From Hyaloscypha bicolor E (taxonomy: Eukaryota > Ascomycota > Leotiomycetes > Helotiales > Hyaloscyphaceae): DNA of 64,000 nt. Location: assembly GCF_002865645.1 (NCBI RefSeq), contig NW_020194589.1:1720812-1784811 (forward strand). Reading direction: 5' to 3'. Shown here piece after piece: positions 1 to 10,347 of the stretch. The notes under the pieces are model-generated. The model was given only the letters and a program-made list of their open reading frames with translations, ran no database searches and was not told the origin of the DNA. Within the stretch, counting starts at the first letter, position 1, and each line of letters begins with the position of its first letter. The translations under genes were made by a program, and so were the position numbers.

Positions 1-1920
1 ATAGGATTATATATAATTTAAAGATATATAATAAACCTCGGATATTACAGGTATTAATTAGAGAGATTAGCAGCCCTTTAATATCCTAACTAATTACTAT
101 TTATATTATATATATTAGGCTTATAAATTACTAATTATATATATACTATCGGGGCCTCCTATTTAGAGGAGGCTTCCCTGGACCTTATAGGAGAGATAGA
201 GATTAGTTCTATATTGAATTTAATACTATAGTTTTATAATATACTAATTTATTTTATTATCTTATTACTTACTAATAAATACCTTATATTTAATATCTAG
301 AAATTATTTAATTATTCTTATAAACTTGGAATTAATAAAAGTATATTTATTTATTCTAGTATTAATAAGAGAAAAAGTCTTAATACCTAATCTATTATTA
401 CTAATTATATAAGAGAATATAAATGCTTTATTTTCTAGTAACTAGTTCAAATTAACTTTTACTATATTTATATAATATGGCCCTAAAAAAGAAACTTCCT
501 TTAGGGGTTCTTATTTCCCTATTCTATACTCTTAAATAGCTTACTTATAGTAAGTATTACTAGCTTGGCCACTAAAACTTGCTTTATATACTCTATCTTG
601 GGCTCTAGATAATTCCTAGATATATAACCAAATTTATTATAGTTATAGTACTTGAGATCTAAGGATCCGGGCTTCGGGGTAATAGACTTATCTATTATTA
701 GGATCTTGGGAGCGGGCTTTATATAAGAAATATCTCCTGGGCTTGGCTTGTCTATATCTTTATTAGCTTTCTTAGATACCTGTTTTTTCTTTTTATAATA
801 AGCTCGGATCTACTAGTTATTTATAATATAATATTATATAAACTCTATAATACGAATAGCCGGGTTATTATAATATATAGTTATAGCTTCTTAAAGCTTC
901 CAGGTGAGCTTATTATTTAGGTTATTCTTAAGGTCTTATAAATTAATATTTCCGTCTGCTATATATCTCAGGAATAGGGTATAGAACTCCTAAAAGGTCT
1001 GGCTTTTCTTTATAAATAGCTTCTTAAATACTTGCCGAGTATTATATTTCTTGTTCAGGTTACTATATAGCTTCTCCAGATAGATATATAGTTCCCTAAT
1101 AATCTCGTATATATATTAACTATCCTGGTTTAAGTAGGGAGAGATTAGTATAAGGATATAGCTACTTATATGGCCGGATATATAAATAATCTTGAGGTCC
1201 TCTATCTAATAGGTATTAGAGTTACTATAGAGCTTATTCTTGATCTAAACTAACTAATTATTAAAAGTAATACTATTCTTGGTTATATCTTCGAAAATGG
1301 AAAGATTAGGGAGTTTAACTAAGTATTTACTTTCTAGAATAGGAAAACCGGTTATCCCGGTAGGCTATATAATAAGCTTCTCAATAATAGCTTTATTCTT
1401 TTATAGGGCTTACTTGGTTTCTTTTAGCTAATCCCGATAATTCTTACTATAGATAAGGATATTATATATCTTTAGAATTAGCTTAATAATCTCTTTATAT
1501 AAAGCCTCTGGGTTCTAAAGTAACTCTTGGAACTCCGCCTTTAATAAGGCAGGTCTCTCTTTTTCCTCTATTCTCTAAAAGAGAGTATCTTTTCTACTAT
1601 AAATATTAACGGGATACTCGGACCCCTTAGGAGACTCGATAAGAGGCTCTGGTCCACCTTCTGGTAGTATACTAGTAGTATCTTATACTATAGCTTCTTC
1701 TAACTTGCCTAGTTATTCCGGGACTTGCTTTCTTGTAGATCTTCGTTTAGTAGTAAGGTTACTAGCCTATCCGCTTGCCTGGCCGGTCCAGGGCTTTCTT
1801 GCCTAGTCGTTCTAGGGCTTTCTTTTGTTCTGATATTAGTTAACCGGTTCGGGAGTAGCTACGGTATATCGCGTCTGTACTCGTTAAAAACCGATCGGGT
1901 GGGTATTATTTAAATCCTCC
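1..1920 (-). mobile_element. RIP-degraded Ty3/gypsy gag-protease remnant
   Basis: This is very AT-rich DNA with no open frame, unlike the gene-containing DNA to the right. Read on the minus strand, it still shows the order of a fungal gypsy polyprotein. A gag-like stretch lies near 930-1130. A zinc-knuckle relic follows near 608-660, reading YYNYNKFGYISRNY, where the C-x2-C-x4-H-x4-C positions are all Tyr. A retropepsin-like stretch lies near 320-375, reading LINTRINKYTF, where the D-T/S-G active site is expected. TGT-to-TAT and CAA/CAG-to-TAA/TAG changes are what RIP produces. The element runs off the left edge, so reverse transcriptase and integrase are not visible. The 1,920-2,225 stretch to its right may be leader or LTR, but I cannot define it. 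No function remains. Confidence 0.75.
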
Positions 1921-2189
1921 GCAGGATTGAGAAATGGGTAAGCTTTGAATTATATTACGAGTACAAGATCTAGGGCCTGGAAGGCATAGTTAGACTGTCT
2001 CTATTTCGACGATTCAAAGCTAAAGAGAGAAGAGGATCCCGAAGGAGCCTCGGATCTAAATAATCGCGAGCTACGTACGGGCCCACGTGCTAGCTTAAGC
2101 TCGGGGTCACGTACAACGATCAGGTGACTACAGATACCTCGCTCAGATGCCAGATGCCTCTCTAGCTCTAGTCTAACCCCTACTAGTAC

Positions 2190-2641
2190 CGTATATCGTA
2201 ACAACCGTAACAGATATGACTTGTTTCCAAGGGCATATCCTCATTCTCTCTCTAGCTACGCTCTCTAGTAATAGCATATAATTAATAAACGGTTATTTTG
2301 GGCACTCCTATAGCCTTTTTGATCTGAACCGGAGTCTTTCTGTTCTCAAGCATATAGATTGCCTTGATTCTCGCACCAGTAGAGTGCTCTTTGCGTATGG
2401 CAGTAGAAACAACAAGTTCAGTTAAGGGTACAGGTCGTATGGGAAGTACCAAAAGCGGTGGGCTTGAATTATCGTCTTTATCCTCGTCTTCTGAATCAGT
2501 AGGTAAATTATACCACGCATCGTCTTTATCTTTAGTATGCTCATTAGAATGCTCGTTATTAGACGAATCAGGGGGTGACGAGAGCTCTGATTGCCTATCT
2601 AATAAATCAGGGAAGTCAAAAAGACCTCCAAAAGTAGCCAT
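2190..2641 (-). pseudogene. Tc1/mariner-type transposase, N-terminal fragment
   Basis: An ATG at 2641 opens a 119-codon frame ending at 2282. It begins MATFGGLFDF, has an acidic Ser/Asp/Glu-rich middle, and ends in a helix-turn-helix region (ARIKAIYMLENRKTP, then IGVPKITVY) like the DNA-binding start of fungal Tc1-like DD34E transposases. After the stop, the same frame continues with recognisable family sequence (RENEDMPLETSH) to about 2190, broken by stops, then similarity is lost. The DDE catalytic domain is missing, so this is a truncated, dead copy. It abuts the gypsy remnant, whose insertion may have removed the rest. The call rests on motif recall rather than a search. Confidence 0.6.
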
Positions 2642-2731
2642 AATAAATTGAAGCGAGAGTAAAGAAGAATAAAGAATATGGGAGAGCTTAATGGGGGGGT
2701 AAAAGCTCAATTTACCCTGCTACCGATCACG

Positions 2732-2763
2732 GACGTACAGTCACAGCCAACTGATATTAGACA
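2732..2763 (+). repeat. Left terminal inverted repeat of the 474-bp element
   Basis: This arm pairs with 3186-3217 in inverted orientation. Only three adjacent positions differ in 32. Confidence 0.75.
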
Positions 2764-3211
2764 GATCGCGAAACCCCACCAAAAATCGCCACTTTGCCTA
2801 CTTTGCGGTGAAATATCACAACGCCCACAATGCGTAAACCGATCTAACAAATTGGAATCGAAATACACAGTACAAGATCTAACTTTTATACGATTCCAGG
2901 TAAGCTGAAAATAAGAGGTTCCTTTTCAGTCTACTCGTGTATTGCAACGACCGGAATTCAGCTCAAAATTAAGCGAATTTTGGTATAAAAGTGGGGTAAG
3001 GCAAAAACGTCGCAGTTTACGGCCGCCCAACTTTACGACCATACGTTCCTGGAATTATCGTAATTAATAAAATTAAGCGCAATAATCCAATTAAGAGCTA
3101 TACTCAGACATTTTTACTGTAAAAGGGTCGGAATGTGGTTAGTTGCGAAAGTGTTATACCCGAGTTTTGGTGTAAAAAGGGGTTTTGTCTAATATCAGTT
3201 GGCTAGTACTG
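2738..3211. mobile_element. 474-bp non-autonomous Tc1-like element (MITE)
   Basis: Two inverted arms of 32 bp, at 2732-2763 and 3186-3217, match at 29 of 32 positions. The inner bases beyond them (AAACCCC, then a CAAAA-type stretch) also remain similar. Each arm carries CAGT followed by GCCAACTGATATTAGAC, next to a TA dinucleotide, which resembles Tc1-type termini inserted at TA. If TA is the target duplication the element is 2738-3211. Because GACGTA also mirrors on both sides, the ends could instead be 2732-3217. The 474-bp interior has no meaningful coding frame. It lies just upstream of the Tc1-like transposase fragment and may sit inside that older element's leader. Confidence 0.7.
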
Positions 3212-3217
3212 TACGTC
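3186..3217 (-). repeat. Right terminal inverted repeat of the 474-bp element
   Basis: Reverse complement of the arm at 2732-2763 with three adjacent mismatches. It ends ACTG-TA, mirroring TA-CAGT on the left. Confidence 0.75.
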
Positions 3218-3452
3218 TAAAAATATAGGGGCTAAGGCCCTATAGAATACTGTAGCTTAATATAACGTCCTAATCGAGCTGCATGAGGTTTCAGTGAGCC
3301 TTCAAGGGTCTTATGGCCTTGACTCAGTGTAATTACAGTGGCTGCAGGGCCAAGTGAGACACTACAGGGCATATTAGAGGCCCTAGAATTATGCATGCCC
3401 TGTATTCCCGTCACTTTATGCCGCTGTCTCCGTACTAGAATTCAAATCGAAT

Positions 3453-4463
3453 CTACCAAATCACCGTACACCTCACCTCAACACTCTCCCTCGCCTCCTC
3501 CTTCCCCATCCCATCGATATGCACACTAGAATGCATCACACCCCCCGCCACACCAAGCCCATTCTTCTCCGCCTCACTATCAAACAACTGAATAATCAGT
3601 ACCTCATCAGGTCGCTGATTTGAAATCCAATGCCACGCATGTCCCTCACTCCCACATGCCAAAAACACTTCCTCTTTATGGCTCTCCTCTCCCCCAGCCG
3701 ATGGGAAAGAGACCTTGTAATCAACATAATCCTCCTTCGGGAAAGTCCTGCAATCAGACAAAGCAAGCGGATCACGCTTCACTGTCTTCAAAGGCCTCCA
3801 AACACTGAACATAGCCCAACGCGGGCCATTATAATGATCCTTGAGCTCCGCGAGCGAGATCCCCTTTGCAAGGAGCCTATCCTCAGCCTCAATGATCTCA
3901 GAACTCAACTCCGCAACCCTCGCATGGTATTTTCTAATATGCGCCCTCGCCCCATTCGGCGCATAATCCAAATGCACTTTCGGCGCCGGCGAGCCACCCG
4001 AACCAACCTTCGTACCCACAAACTTCGGGAACTCAGAAACCTCTTCTTTACTCTCTTCACGGGCGAGGCCGTCGATTTCGATGTGGATGTTGTTGCGCAT
4101 CACGACTGAGTCTGTGAAGACTGTTTTCCCGCCCGTGACGTCCAGGAGCAGGGCCTCGATCTCCGGGATGTAGATTTCTTTCAGGATTGTCTCGTCGTTC
4201 CAGCTTGCGTGGGTGTAGGGTGGGGATTTTAGGGCGGTGAGGTGCCGGCGGGCTGTGAAGCCTTGGAGGTTGAGTTTGTAGGGCGAGTCTTGGCCGAGGT
4301 CGAGAGAGGAGCGGATGTCTGTCATGGGGAGGGAGCGAATGTCTCCAAATTCGGATGTTTCGGGAAGGTGGTACAGGTGCTTGCTTTCTGTTGGCTTGAT
4401 TCCCTTGGTGATATAGCGAAATGTGCCATAGGTGAGAGTTTGAGGCTGTTCCATGCTGCCCAT
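3453..4463 (-). CDS. AsaB / GA4-desaturase-like family protein
   Basis: Single-exon gene encoding 336 aa. I start it at the ATG at 4463 (MGSMEQPQ). The open frame continues upstream to 4544 but has no ATG there. The sequence has the layout of the fungal 7alpha-cephem-methoxylase P8 / AsaB / GA4-desaturase family: an N-terminal FRYIT-type strand, LDYAPNGARAHIRKYH in the middle, MFSVWRPLKTVKRDPLALSD, then HAWHWISNQRPDEVLIIQLF and a GVMHSSVHI segment near the C-terminus. The His residues in the last two blocks fit the non-haem iron fold assigned to this family. Members often sit in secondary-metabolite clusters, but no biosynthetic genes are next to this one, so its substrate cannot be inferred. 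Length is normal for the family and the gene looks intact. Confidence 0.85.
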   Translation of the reverse strand: MGSMEQPQTLTYGTFRYITKGIKPTESKHLYHLPETSEFGDIRSLPMTDIRSSLDLGQDSPYKLNLQGFTARRHLTALKSPPYTHASWNDETILKEIYIPEIEALLLDVTGGKTVFTDSVVMRNNIHIEIDGLAREESKEEVSEFPKFVGTKVGSGGSPAPKVHLDYAPNGARAHIRKYHARVAELSSEIIEAEDRLLAKGISLAELKDHYNGPRWAMFSVWRPLKTVKRDPLALSDCRTFPKEDYVDYKVSFPSAGGEESHKEEVFLACGSEGHAWHWISNQRPDEVLIIQLFDSEAEKNGLGVAGGVMHSSVHIDGMGKEEARESVEVRCTVIW

Positions 4464-5149
4464 TGTGGAGCGATTGATTTGTTTATCTAGTGATGTTTTC
4501 AGTTTGTGGATTCTCGACGAGGTGAAGGAGATGAAGGACAACACCTAGAATGAAAAGACTAAGAGAAGTATATATGGCCAGATCTGAGGGGTGTAAGAAT
4601 TTAGTGAAGATACGCAGACAAAGATAAGCTGAAGGTGGGGTGATTGATAACGACCGCTGAAGGTTTGTTGATTCACGTGACCTGACCCCTATTTTCATTT
4701 CTAAGGTTTAGCTCTCCACCTTTTGGCGACCAGACCATGTCGATCCCTGCGCTAGTTGAAGACAGGTTCTGTGCAGAAATACCAAAACTCTTGCGTGTTC
4801 AAAAGACCTTGAGGACGCGTGATAAATTCATCGCTTAAGTCTACCACTGAGAATGCTTAAATAATAGTGAAAGTCTTCGTCGGCCATTCTATCTTCTGTT
4901 CCGGATCCGCCGGGATTAACGCCCCTCCCGATTCTTCCGTGCCGGTCACCCTCCCCAGTATCTTTCAAGATCAAAGCTACAATCACCGACCTATACAAGA
5001 GAGCGTATGTGGTCGAAGATTTTCAAATATCAAGTTGAAGTTAGAGATAAGTCAGGGGTCTGAACCTCGAGCAACCAAAAACACTTACCAATCAACTTAT
5101 TATTACTAAAAATCGCGACCGCCGCCTAACAGAGAAAAGGCCGAGCCCT
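4464..5149. other. Intergenic, promoter side of the AsaB-like gene
   Basis: About 690 bp with no supportable gene. It holds the 5' region of the minus-strand AsaB-like gene on its left and grades into the HET tail fragment on its right. No repeat or RNA gene was seen. Confidence 0.5.
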
Positions 5150-5780
5150 CGATAAGTTCGTCCATTTGGTTGCGAGGCCGCAGAGGCACATACTCATGGT
5201 ACACCGAAGTGGTGAATCAGTATGTGGATCAAAATCTAACTTTCGAGAAGGACAAACTCGTTGCCTTGTCTGGAATTGCCAATAAGATCGCTGGCCTCCC
5301 GAGCTGCCAGTATATCGTTGGTCTTTGGTCCGAAGATATACAACATGGCCTCGCTTGGTGAACTGCAAGGGCCAACGCGACAAAATACAGGACTTATTTT
5401 GCGCCCTCGTGGAGTTGGGCCCAAATCGATTGTGCTGGCGTTCTAGATAGAATATACCGGCTACTTTACCATGAGTAGCTTGTGGAGCCGACGACTCCAT
5501 TGGTTGAAGCTATAAATGCACGTAGCGCGATGGTCAAGCAGGGGATCGGTAATGTTGAACACTAGGTTCCTGCTCCTGCGTGGTGCCTGGACCGTTTTTT
5601 AGACGTTCGACCTTTGACTTCCATGGAAAACCACCACAACTAGTTTGAAATCGCTTTTACCGAAAAGGAGGAACCTCCAAATATAAGTTTAAGCATGAGT
5701 TTATGCCTGGTGAGATTGAGGCGAAGGGGCTTCCGGCTTTTGGGGCGTTGTGGAATTGTCCAGAATGTATCGTAAAGGGG
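5150..5780 (+). pseudogene. HET-domain protein, C-terminal fragment (plus strand)
   Basis: On the plus strand, frame-consistent sequence shows hallmarks of the C-terminal half of fungal heterokaryon-incompatibility (HET) proteins. These are WYTEVVNQYVDQNLTF, then EKDKLVALSGIANKIAG, QYIVGLWSEDI, and after an in-frame stop FAPSWSWAQID followed by VLDRIYRLLYHE. Stops interrupt it at about 5359, 5476 and 5563, and later sequence is only weakly family-like (CLVRLRRRGF near 5705). There is no start codon or HET core on this strand. The matching N-terminal half lies to the right on the opposite strand and reads toward this one, so the two pieces probably derive from one gene broken by an inversion. 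A second HET gene's remnant is the alternative. Confidence 0.7.
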
Positions 5781-5789
5781 TGGAGCGAA

Positions 5790-6924
5790 GTGGGGCCGAT
5801 ATATTCCTTGCTGTGATCGAGACCACCACTCATTGAGTTCAATTTTAGGGCATCCCCGCACGAGTTTTTGTGAAGAGAACCGTAGCGTACAGGGAGAAAT
5901 AAGTTCTGCTTGTAATGTTCATGCTCGGGCACTGAGCACACTGCGAGAGCTACGTTCTGTCTGGCGTTCAATGTCAATACGGAACTGAATCGCTCCGCTG
6001 ACACCTCTGCTTTTGCTATGACACCAAGTTTTCGGAGATATTGATGGTTTATATCGCAGATCTTTGGTATTTTCGATAATATCAGTCAGGCTATCTGGTG
6101 AAGCTATAGTAGACGTAATCCACAACCGCAGCCTGTGTGGACCAACCTTCGTGAGAGTCTTGCAAAATACAAAGTGCATTAATCCAGAGGTACCTTTAGC
6201 CCAGCTCCCGAGCTAAGGATCATGACCCGAAATTTTGATGGGAAAAGTTCAAGTACAAACTGTACAATCCCCTGACAATATTTCTCGATTGTCCTTATTT
6301 CTGTCTTGAGAGCGACTGATCCTCCCCAGCAATGACTTAATGAAGCCCACTGGCCAGTTTGGCCTTCTGAGATCACTAGTCGAGACTCTTTGGTCAAGGA
6401 ACCAACATCAAAGGCCCCCGTTAGTAGAAGATGGTCTGATCGATTTGGGCACAATTGATGCTTGTCTTGGCATCCATCCACCCAACTTTTCAAGACAGTT
6501 GTGTATTCCTTATCCAAGACGGACGAGGTGACTGGACGGCCAGGGAATACTTTTGAAAGAGGATCACCTGTCGAAACAATCAAATCTCTCTCATTGACGA
6601 TATTAATAGACTTTCCGGCTTTTGTACAGATATACAGTCTCCCGACGTCAACTTCACCAGCGTTCCATATGATATTGTGGCTGTCTCCACCCCAGGGTGC
6701 TCTACAAGATAATTGCTTATTCGGTGGCAGACTTTGGAGTGTCTGTGTCTCCTTCCAAGCTCCCAAATTCTCTGCGTCTCCACAGCCATGTCGAGTACAT
6801 ATCCGCAGAGCTCGCACCCAGCTTTTCTAGAAGTCGTCAGAGAGATGAACTTAGCATGGTGCTTGTAGCCTCCATCTGAACAAAGTTGATCGTAATCGAA
6901 GCTCTCACGGAACTTGCAGAGCAT
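5790..6924 (-). pseudogene. HET-domain protein, N-terminal and core fragment (minus strand)
   Basis: The gene head starts at the ATG at 6924 with MLCKFRESFDYDQL and a CELCG block, typical of HET proteins. The frame shifts between about 6720 and 6600. The HET core continues as KSWVDGCQDKHQLC, then LLTGAFDVGSL and WASLSHCWGGSVALKT. A second one-base shift near 6190 separates this from YLWINALCILQDSHEGW, and stops follow from about 6090. Later similarity (LRFSSQKL, CPKIELNEWW near 5800-5870) persists with more stops. HET proteins trigger incompatibility cell death in fungi, and this copy cannot make a full product. Its C-terminal half is found inverted at 5150-5780. Confidence 0.8.
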
Positions 6925-7160
6925 GGTTGGTATCTGGTGTTCATGGCAACTACCAGTATTGATCGTTTGATGCGGTCAAAAGTCAGCAACACTTGTCTCG
7001 GGTGTCTTATGTCATAAGATAATCTGCTCAGCAATGATCGGTGCTGCGAAAGAACCGAAACAACACCAATAGAACGTTCAAAAACCTTGTAGATGCCAAG
7101 CTTTTAGATGTGATCCAAAAGAAGGCGGAAATGGTTTGATGGCATCCGGAAGTGTCGATC

Positions 7161-9335
7161 CTACCGATAATACCTCCCCCTAACCAGTCCTCCACCAGGT
7201 CTCCCAACATTCTCTGCAATCGCAATATACCCCACCTCATTATCCGGATCAACATCCAGCAGCTTCACCCTTGTAGCTCCCTCTCTTCTCGTCCTCTCAA
7301 ACCCATCCAACGTCGTCCCCGCTTTCACACCAGTCACATAAGGAGTATCCCTCAACAGCGTCGAACACTGGCCCAAAATATCCGGTCCCCGAATGCGCCA
7401 GCTGAGGAAAGCTCCGATGAGGGCCGCTCCAAGCATTGTGCTCGTTGCAAGAAGGAGAGCGAAGAACCACCCGAAGTGCATAACGTAGACTTCGTTGAAG
7501 ACGATGTTCGTGGCTGTGGTATTGCGTGTGAGATTGAATGTACGTAGGTCGTCCGACATATTCAGGTTAAGGAAGCCCATCATGCTGACCGGGTCATAGC
7601 TGCCGTACCAATATGTGTTGATTACTTGCTGAAGCCTGATTCCCAGGTCACTGGCGCTGATGCCAGTGATGTTTGGGTAGATAAGTCCTGCGTGAGGGGC
7701 TGAGTCCGGATTGCCGATATATAATTCGAGAGCTGACGAGGTTCCGTCGTGTAAGTCAGCAGATGAAGCCAACATGAGGTAAGTGCAGAAGTCATCATAG
7801 GCTGCTATAAAGCCGAGATTTGTCAAGTTCGAGTTCGCGTGCTTGAGTTGCGAGGGTCGAATGGCAACGACGGAGCAGTCAGTGCCAACACATTCGACTG
7901 CTGACTGGACATATTTTGTAGTGATCGGGCACCAGGCACTTACCCCTCCGTATTTAGTCTGGTATAGCAATGTCCGAGGCTCGTAGGTTGATGTGTCATT
8001 GATGTACTCGGTGACCGTGCCAAAAGTTCCACCTCTATAGAATCCATCAATGGCGATAGAGAACGTTCTTGCGAAATTCATTGGAAACAATGTACTGGTG
8101 TTAACCGGAATTGTAGCATAATATGTTCCGTTCCGCAGTGTGCCATTTTGCAGTTCCTCAAAAACGTCACTAATGGCTGTATAATTATAGAATCCTTCAG
8201 TTGCGGTGACATTGTCGTAGCAATCGAGAGCAATATATGAGGACTCCATGAAGAAAGTTGTGTTCCCTCGTTTGGAGAGATTGCTAAACGGGATTCCGAG
8301 GACGGAGGAATAAGTCGTGTTCTGCACTGGAACATTGGTCCATCCAGTCGAGTTCGCCGACGAAGGAAGTCTGGAGATATCCGGTACTTTTACGTTGCCC
8401 CACAAATCCATGCTCGAATTTCTGATTGAAGCTGGTGCCATCAAGGATGAAGAAAACAATGCATTGAGGGAAGGTCCATTCCAGAAGTCGCCTTCCGAAA
8501 ATCCGGGCGTAGAATCGGTGTTGAAATAAGGTATGGTAGAGTTGCTCACAGTAGGACGCACACCAACCGTCAAGATTTGAAGTGAAGACTGACTTCCAAT
8601 AGGTGACAGCGCCCACGTCACCAGAAGGAGTAGAGCCAGAATATTGGGACGACGAAGGAGGGCCTGCGTAATGATCGTGGATCCCAGAGCCACGCTCCCC
8701 ATAATCTGTTCCAAAGATCCAAGAGTCGTTCCCCGTTCAAGCTTCCATGATCCGATTCGCCTCACCGTATGGCCCACTACCAGCGAGAACGCGAATGGGA
8801 AGGCGGTTGCGAGCTATTCTCATCAATACTCAACACCTCGAGGCTCAAAATTATCACGGACCTTATTCCCAAACGAGTTCAAACTATTACTCTGATCCTT
8901 CGACTTCACAGGGCGATCATGATAATGCCACGCAAACCCACAAAACACATAAAACGGCACGCTCAGCAATCCTAACAGCAGACAAACCGTTGTCCTCCAA
9001 AGGTGTTTTTGTGGCAACGGCGTCGGCGCAGCACTGCTCAGAAAGTCATGATTGACAGGATGAACCGGGGCAAAAGTTGGAGAAGCACTTTGGCTTTGGA
9101 TCGGTTTCCGATCAATAATCGGCCTCAACGACGACCGTTCGTCGCCAAGATCAAGCTCTTCATAACCCGTGACCGGCTTGTACGATGTATTCGAAGAGCG
9201 GAGGTCCGAGAATGAGATCCCGTCGCTGTCGATGTTCTGACTTGAACTTGAATCGTGGCGCCGGTGTGCATGTTGAAGATACGATATTGACATTGCGCTT
9301 CCTTTTTGCTCCTCGAGATTTCTCCCGTCTAGCAT
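7161..9335 (-). CDS. Fungal multi-pass membrane protein with glycosylated ectodomain
   Basis: Two exons, 9335-8862 and 8813-7161, join across a 48-nt intron (GTCCGT...AATAG, phase 0) to give 708 aa. The splice restores LATAFPFAFSLVVGH, which aligns in position with the segment this fungal family has between its second membrane span and the LERGTTLGSLEQ motif. Visible features are a Ser-rich cytosolic start (1-108), a membrane span at about 115-136, hydrophobic segments at about 159-175 and 215-230, a long region with many N-x-S/T sites, and a last span at about 606-628 followed by a 78-residue tail. The family is common in Pezizomycotina but has no established function, so I give none. An ATG at 9293 is an alternative start. 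The GTCCGT donor is unusual. Confidence 0.8.
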
Positions 9336-9611
9336 TCGGAATTATTGTTGATGAGAAAGAAAGATGGGTGTGACGAAATCAAGGAGAAATAGAGTTTACG
9401 TTAGTGCTGACAGCTCAGCCTTCTCTGCCGCCACTGCCGCCACTGCCGCCCCAGTTCCCTGTAAATTGCCAGGGATCTGGAGAGAGCAGGGACGGCACGG
9501 ACGGGTACAGCCGCAGGCGAAACCAGCTTCACAACCCCCACCTTTAGCGAGAACACCAAAACCGCGTCTGGAGCAAAATCGCCATCTCACAACCCTTCGA
9601 CCGCGCAACTA

Positions 9612-9922
9612 AATATTATCTAAACTATATAAGCTCCTAAAATTACGGACTTCGGCTCGCTGTAATTAATACTAGCTATAGGGCTCTTATTCTAAATAAG
9701 TAAGCATAGAGTCATTAAGAAAGGCGAGGAAACGCCATTTTTAAGACTCGCATTCATCCTCATCTCTTCCCGCCTCTTCATTTTTCTTTATTTTACTCTA
9801 AAAATAAGCCTTTCCTTGATAAAGTTTAAGTACTAATCTAAAGTAAGAGCCCTATAGCTAGAATTAATTAGAGTAAGCCGAATTTTATAATTCTAGGAGC
9901 TTATATAGTCTAGATAATATTT
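9612..9922. mobile_element. 311-bp palindromic MITE with about 90-bp terminal inverted repeats
   Basis: The first about 93 bp (9612-9704) and last about 91 bp (9832-9922) are imperfect inverted copies. Shared blocks include AATATTATCTA, TATATAAGCTCCTA, AGCTATAGGGCTCTTA and TAATTA. TA flanks both outer ends (9610-9611 and 9923-9924), consistent with a TA target duplication. The central 125 bp is less AT-rich and has no ORF. Differences between arms are mostly transitions. It lies 276 bp upstream of the membrane-protein start, so it is within or near that promoter. The superfamily cannot be named from the ends alone. Confidence 0.75.
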
Positions 9923-10347
9923 AAGAGTATAGTTAGGATATTTCGTTGAAACTATATAGAAAACTCGGTCGCAAATTTCTCAAACGCTTACTTATTAACC
10001 GTGGCTTTAATTCTTAGTAAAAATATAAGCCCTTTATAAGGCTTAGATTATCGGAGCCTGCGATTAATTTAAGCTGCAGTGCTAAGTTATTAGTAGTTAG
10101 TAAAGTCGCGGTCCTGCCCCGACGCGGTTTTAAAAAAGAGGGGGTTTAAATCTAGTGTCGCCTACGGCTGATGAATTTGACGATCGGGACGATCGATGGA
10201 ACACAAGCGTGAGTATCTGTATAGCGCCTAGCACAGTTATTTTTGGGAACCTCAAGGGGGACAGTTTTTAGTGCTTTGCATTGCTCAAAGGTTTTTGATA
10301 TTCAAGATTTCCTTCCGTAACATTAGGTCTTCCAGCAAACTGATCTC
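9923..10347. other. AT-rich intergenic DNA next to the MITE
   Basis: About 425 bp with no coding frame. The left two thirds, to about 10140, is AT-rich and resembles decayed repeat DNA. The rest is ordinary 3' flank of the esterase gene. Confidence 0.4.
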
